DNA of 7,151 bases from contig JAIEBL010000216.1 in NCBI GenBank assembly GCA_029069015.1, positions 1 to 7,151 of the forward strand. The letters run 5' to 3'. Both the position numbers and the translations under genes were made by a program. The stretch comes from Clostridiales bacterium. GTDB lineage: Bacteria; Bacillota; Clostridia; Christensenellales; Pumilibacteraceae. A model generated the notes under the pieces. That model did not search any database. It was given only the letters and a program-made list of their open reading frames with translations, and was not told where the DNA came from. Shown piece after piece: positions 5,619-7,151 of the stretch. Position 1 is the first letter of the stretch, and each line of letters opens with the position of its first letter.

Positions 5619-7151
5619 TTACGGAAGGGGCGGCGCCGGAGGCGCAGAAGTGTCTTCCCCCGTAACGGTGAGCACGTTACCTACGTCGAGCGTAAGCGTG
5701 ATTTTTATAACGCCGCGCATGACGGTCAAAGTCTTCGTACCGTCGGATGCAATGCTTACCGTGTATGCAGAGCACGACACGCCGTCGTAGAAGAACAAGG
5801 GTGCGGTGCCGTCTTCTTTGAGCAGGCAGACGAGCGTCTTACCGAGCACCGTCTTGTTTTCGTCAAGCGCAAAGTCGCCGTAGCTCCATTCGGTCACGTC
5901 TTTCGTAGCACTGTCCGTTCCGTCCGATACCGTGATCGTGTCGCCGTCGAGCGTCAACGTGTACGTCGGCATGGGCGGCGGAGGAGGCGGAAGCGGAACG
6001 TCTCTGAGCACAAGCACCCCGAACGAAAGCTGTTGTTTGCCGTCTTGCGTGAGCGAAAGGGTCGCGCTGACTCTCATGCCGTTGAACGTAACCGTAAGCG
6101 TGGGCGTCGTATTGACCGACGCCGCTACGGAAGTCACGACAATCTCGTCGTCCCCCAAAGTATACGTCCCCACGAATTTCGCAGTGTCGAACTCGAACTT
6201 TTCAAACGGTTTGGTTCCGATCGTAAGGCCGGTCGAAGTAAAGACGGCGGTGTATTCCGTGCCCGAAAGGGTGTATTTCACGGTGAGCGAATCGGCGGCC
6301 GTATCCGTCTCGAAACGGGTCACGGTGACCTTAGTCCCCCTTACCGTTAAACTGCCGTCGTGGTTTAAGGTAACGACGTCGGCGCCGTTATGGTAAGAGC
6401 CGAGGAATTGGGCGAAATCGGCGCGGGCATAGTAGATATCGGTAATCGACGCCGTCTGTCTGTTCCAAATGTGGATATATACGTTCAGATTGCTGCTCAC
6501 ACTGAATACGATCGTGATCCGCTCTTCGTCGCCCGTTACGAAGCGCTCCAACCCGTAGTTGTATTCTTTTGCGATAACGGCAGCGTCAGTGCTCGTAAGA
6601 TTGGTGGAATCGACGTACAGCTTGCCGTCCGTATCAAGCAGGATCGTTTCGTCGAAAAGCGGTCCGTGATACACGTACATGGCGCCCAGCAACTCCTCGT
6701 ATACCGCTTGGGAAATAAAGCGGCTGTACGAAACCGTCTGCGCACCCAGCGGGTCTGCCACCGTTTCCATGAACAATCCGTGCCCGTTGCGCTGCACGGA
6801 ATTTACAGCCGTGACGGTCGTTCCGGTCGTTTCCAAAAACTGGATGACGGGATAACCGAACGTTGCCCCGAATTCGTAATTATAAAAATAGGGATAATTT
6901 TCTCCGCCGTAGGTAAGCGTCCCGTGCCTGAAATCGAACGTCAGCGTTTTGGGCGAAGCGCCGCCCGTCGTAAATACGTCGGTTTCGTTTTTAAGTCCGA
7001 TCGTAAACAACGATTCCAAAAGCCCCACGGCATCATCGGTATAGTAAGCGCCCTCGTACGTCAAGTTGTTGTCGAACAGTCCGAAAGCTCCCAAATCATA
7101 GTCTAAAAGAACGAGATATTCTTTGTTTGCGCCTGTTCCGTAATAGTAAGC
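5619..7151 (-). CDS. C-terminal part of a beta-rich, probably exported protein of unknown function
   Basis: I do not recognise this protein. The frame stays open to the right window edge, giving 510 visible residues (beginning AYYYGTGANKEYL), so the true start lies outside; a TTG at 7092-7094 is not the start. The sequence is rich in Thr, Val, Gly, Asp and aromatic residues in alternating strand patterns, typical of beta-sandwich surface modules. Two related modules seem to start at FLGSY (249-253) and FVGTY (326-330), 77 residues apart, each continuing with T/V-rich strands such as LTVKYTLSGTEYTAVF or LTVTFNGMRVSATLSL. A proline run, PLPPPPPPMP (386-395), links to a last domain of about 105 residues, and the protein ends with a second proline-rich tail, SAPPAPPLP. 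There is no LPxTG motif or C-terminal membrane anchor, so it may be secreted or held by an N-terminal signal or lipobox not seen here. Stop TAA at 5619-5621. Confidence 0.75.
   Translation of the reverse strand, partial: AYYYGTGANKEYLVLLDYDLGAFGLFDNNLTYEGAYYTDDAVGLLESLFTIGLKNETDVFTTGGASPKTLTFDFRHGTLTYGGENYPYFYNYEFGATFGYPVIQFLETTGTTVTAVNSVQRNGHGLFMETVADPLGAQTVSYSRFISQAVYEELLGAMYVYHGPLFDETILLDTDGKLYVDSTNLTSTDAAVIAKEYNYGLERFVTGDEERITIVFSVSSNLNVYIHIWNRQTASITDIYYARADFAQFLGSYHNGADVVTLNHDGSLTVRGTKVTVTRFETDTAADSLTVKYTLSGTEYTAVFTSTGLTIGTKPFEKFEFDTAKFVGTYTLGDDEIVVTSVAASVNTTPTLTVTFNGMRVSATLSLTQDGKQQLSFGVLVLRDVPLPPPPPPMPTYTLTLDGDTITVSDGTDSATKDVTEWSYGDFALDENKTVLGKTLVCLLKEDGTAPLFFYDGVSCSAYTVSIASDGTKTLTVMRGVIKITLTLDVGNVLTVTGEDTSAPPAPPLP

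Noticed and set aside
5967..5996. GGC/GGA-rich run as a short tandem DNA repeat
   Set aside because: It is the reverse complement of an in-frame proline run inside the rightmost gene and uses mixed proline codons, so it is a protein linker and not a simple repeat.
7092..7094. TTG as the start codon of the rightmost gene
   Set aside because: The frame continues open upstream to the window edge (AYYYGTGANKEYLVLLDYD), and there is no purine-rich ribosome binding site before the TTG, so the gene is cut by the edge.
1..7151. CRISPR array, tRNA or rRNA gene, insertion sequence, phage or toxin-antitoxin locus
   Set aside because: I found no regularly spaced direct repeats, no cloverleaf-like sequence, no transposase or phage protein motifs, and no small gene pair in any gap.

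Overview
The window looks like a chromosomal segment of a low-to-mid-GC Gram-positive bacterium, most likely a gut-type member of Clostridia (Bacillota). The grounds are a DegV-family protein, an NfeD/flotillin pair arranged as in Bacillota, strong AGGAG-type ribosome binding sites, clear SigA-type promoters, and a dispersed TCGAGCGAAG-type intergenic repeat of a kind common in uncultured Clostridia. A finer placement is a guess. All five genes lie on the minus strand, so transcription runs from the right edge to the left. Nothing on the plus strand is a credible gene, and no intergenic gap exceeds about 250 bases.

Reading in the direction of transcription: (1) 5619 to the right edge holds the C-terminal part of a large, beta-rich, probably exported protein of unknown function with proline-rich linkers. 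Its start lies outside the window. (2) 5374-5618 holds a GC-rich hairpin, probably the terminator of gene 1, then a dispersed repeat, then the promoter and leader of the next gene. (3) 4501-5373 is a DegV/FakB-like fatty-acid-binding protein, followed by a rho-independent terminator. (4) A strong promoter at 4402-4430, with a perfect palindrome in its spacer, drives a two-gene operon: an NfeD/YuaF-like membrane protein (3651-4322) and flotillin (2204-3646). The two genes are only 4 bases apart, and the flotillin ribosome binding site overlaps the nfeD stop codon. (5) A nested inverted repeat fills most of the gap after flotillin. (6) 44-2098 encodes a divergent GH78-like (alpha-L-rhamnosidase-type) protein with substitutions at the usual catalytic positions. 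(7) The left edge carries a TTGACA -35 element and the start of a -10, so another leftward gene probably follows.

Functionally, NfeD and flotillin form the known membrane-microdomain scaffold, and DegV points to exogenous fatty-acid handling, so the middle of the window has a membrane-lipid theme. The GH78-like protein has no signal peptide and would act on small glycosides in the cytoplasm, if it is active. The rightmost protein is probably at the cell surface. I see no CRISPR array, tRNA, rRNA, insertion sequence or phage gene. The least ordinary features are the altered GH78 active site, the nested inverted repeat, and a set of TTTG-N-CAAA sites at promoters.
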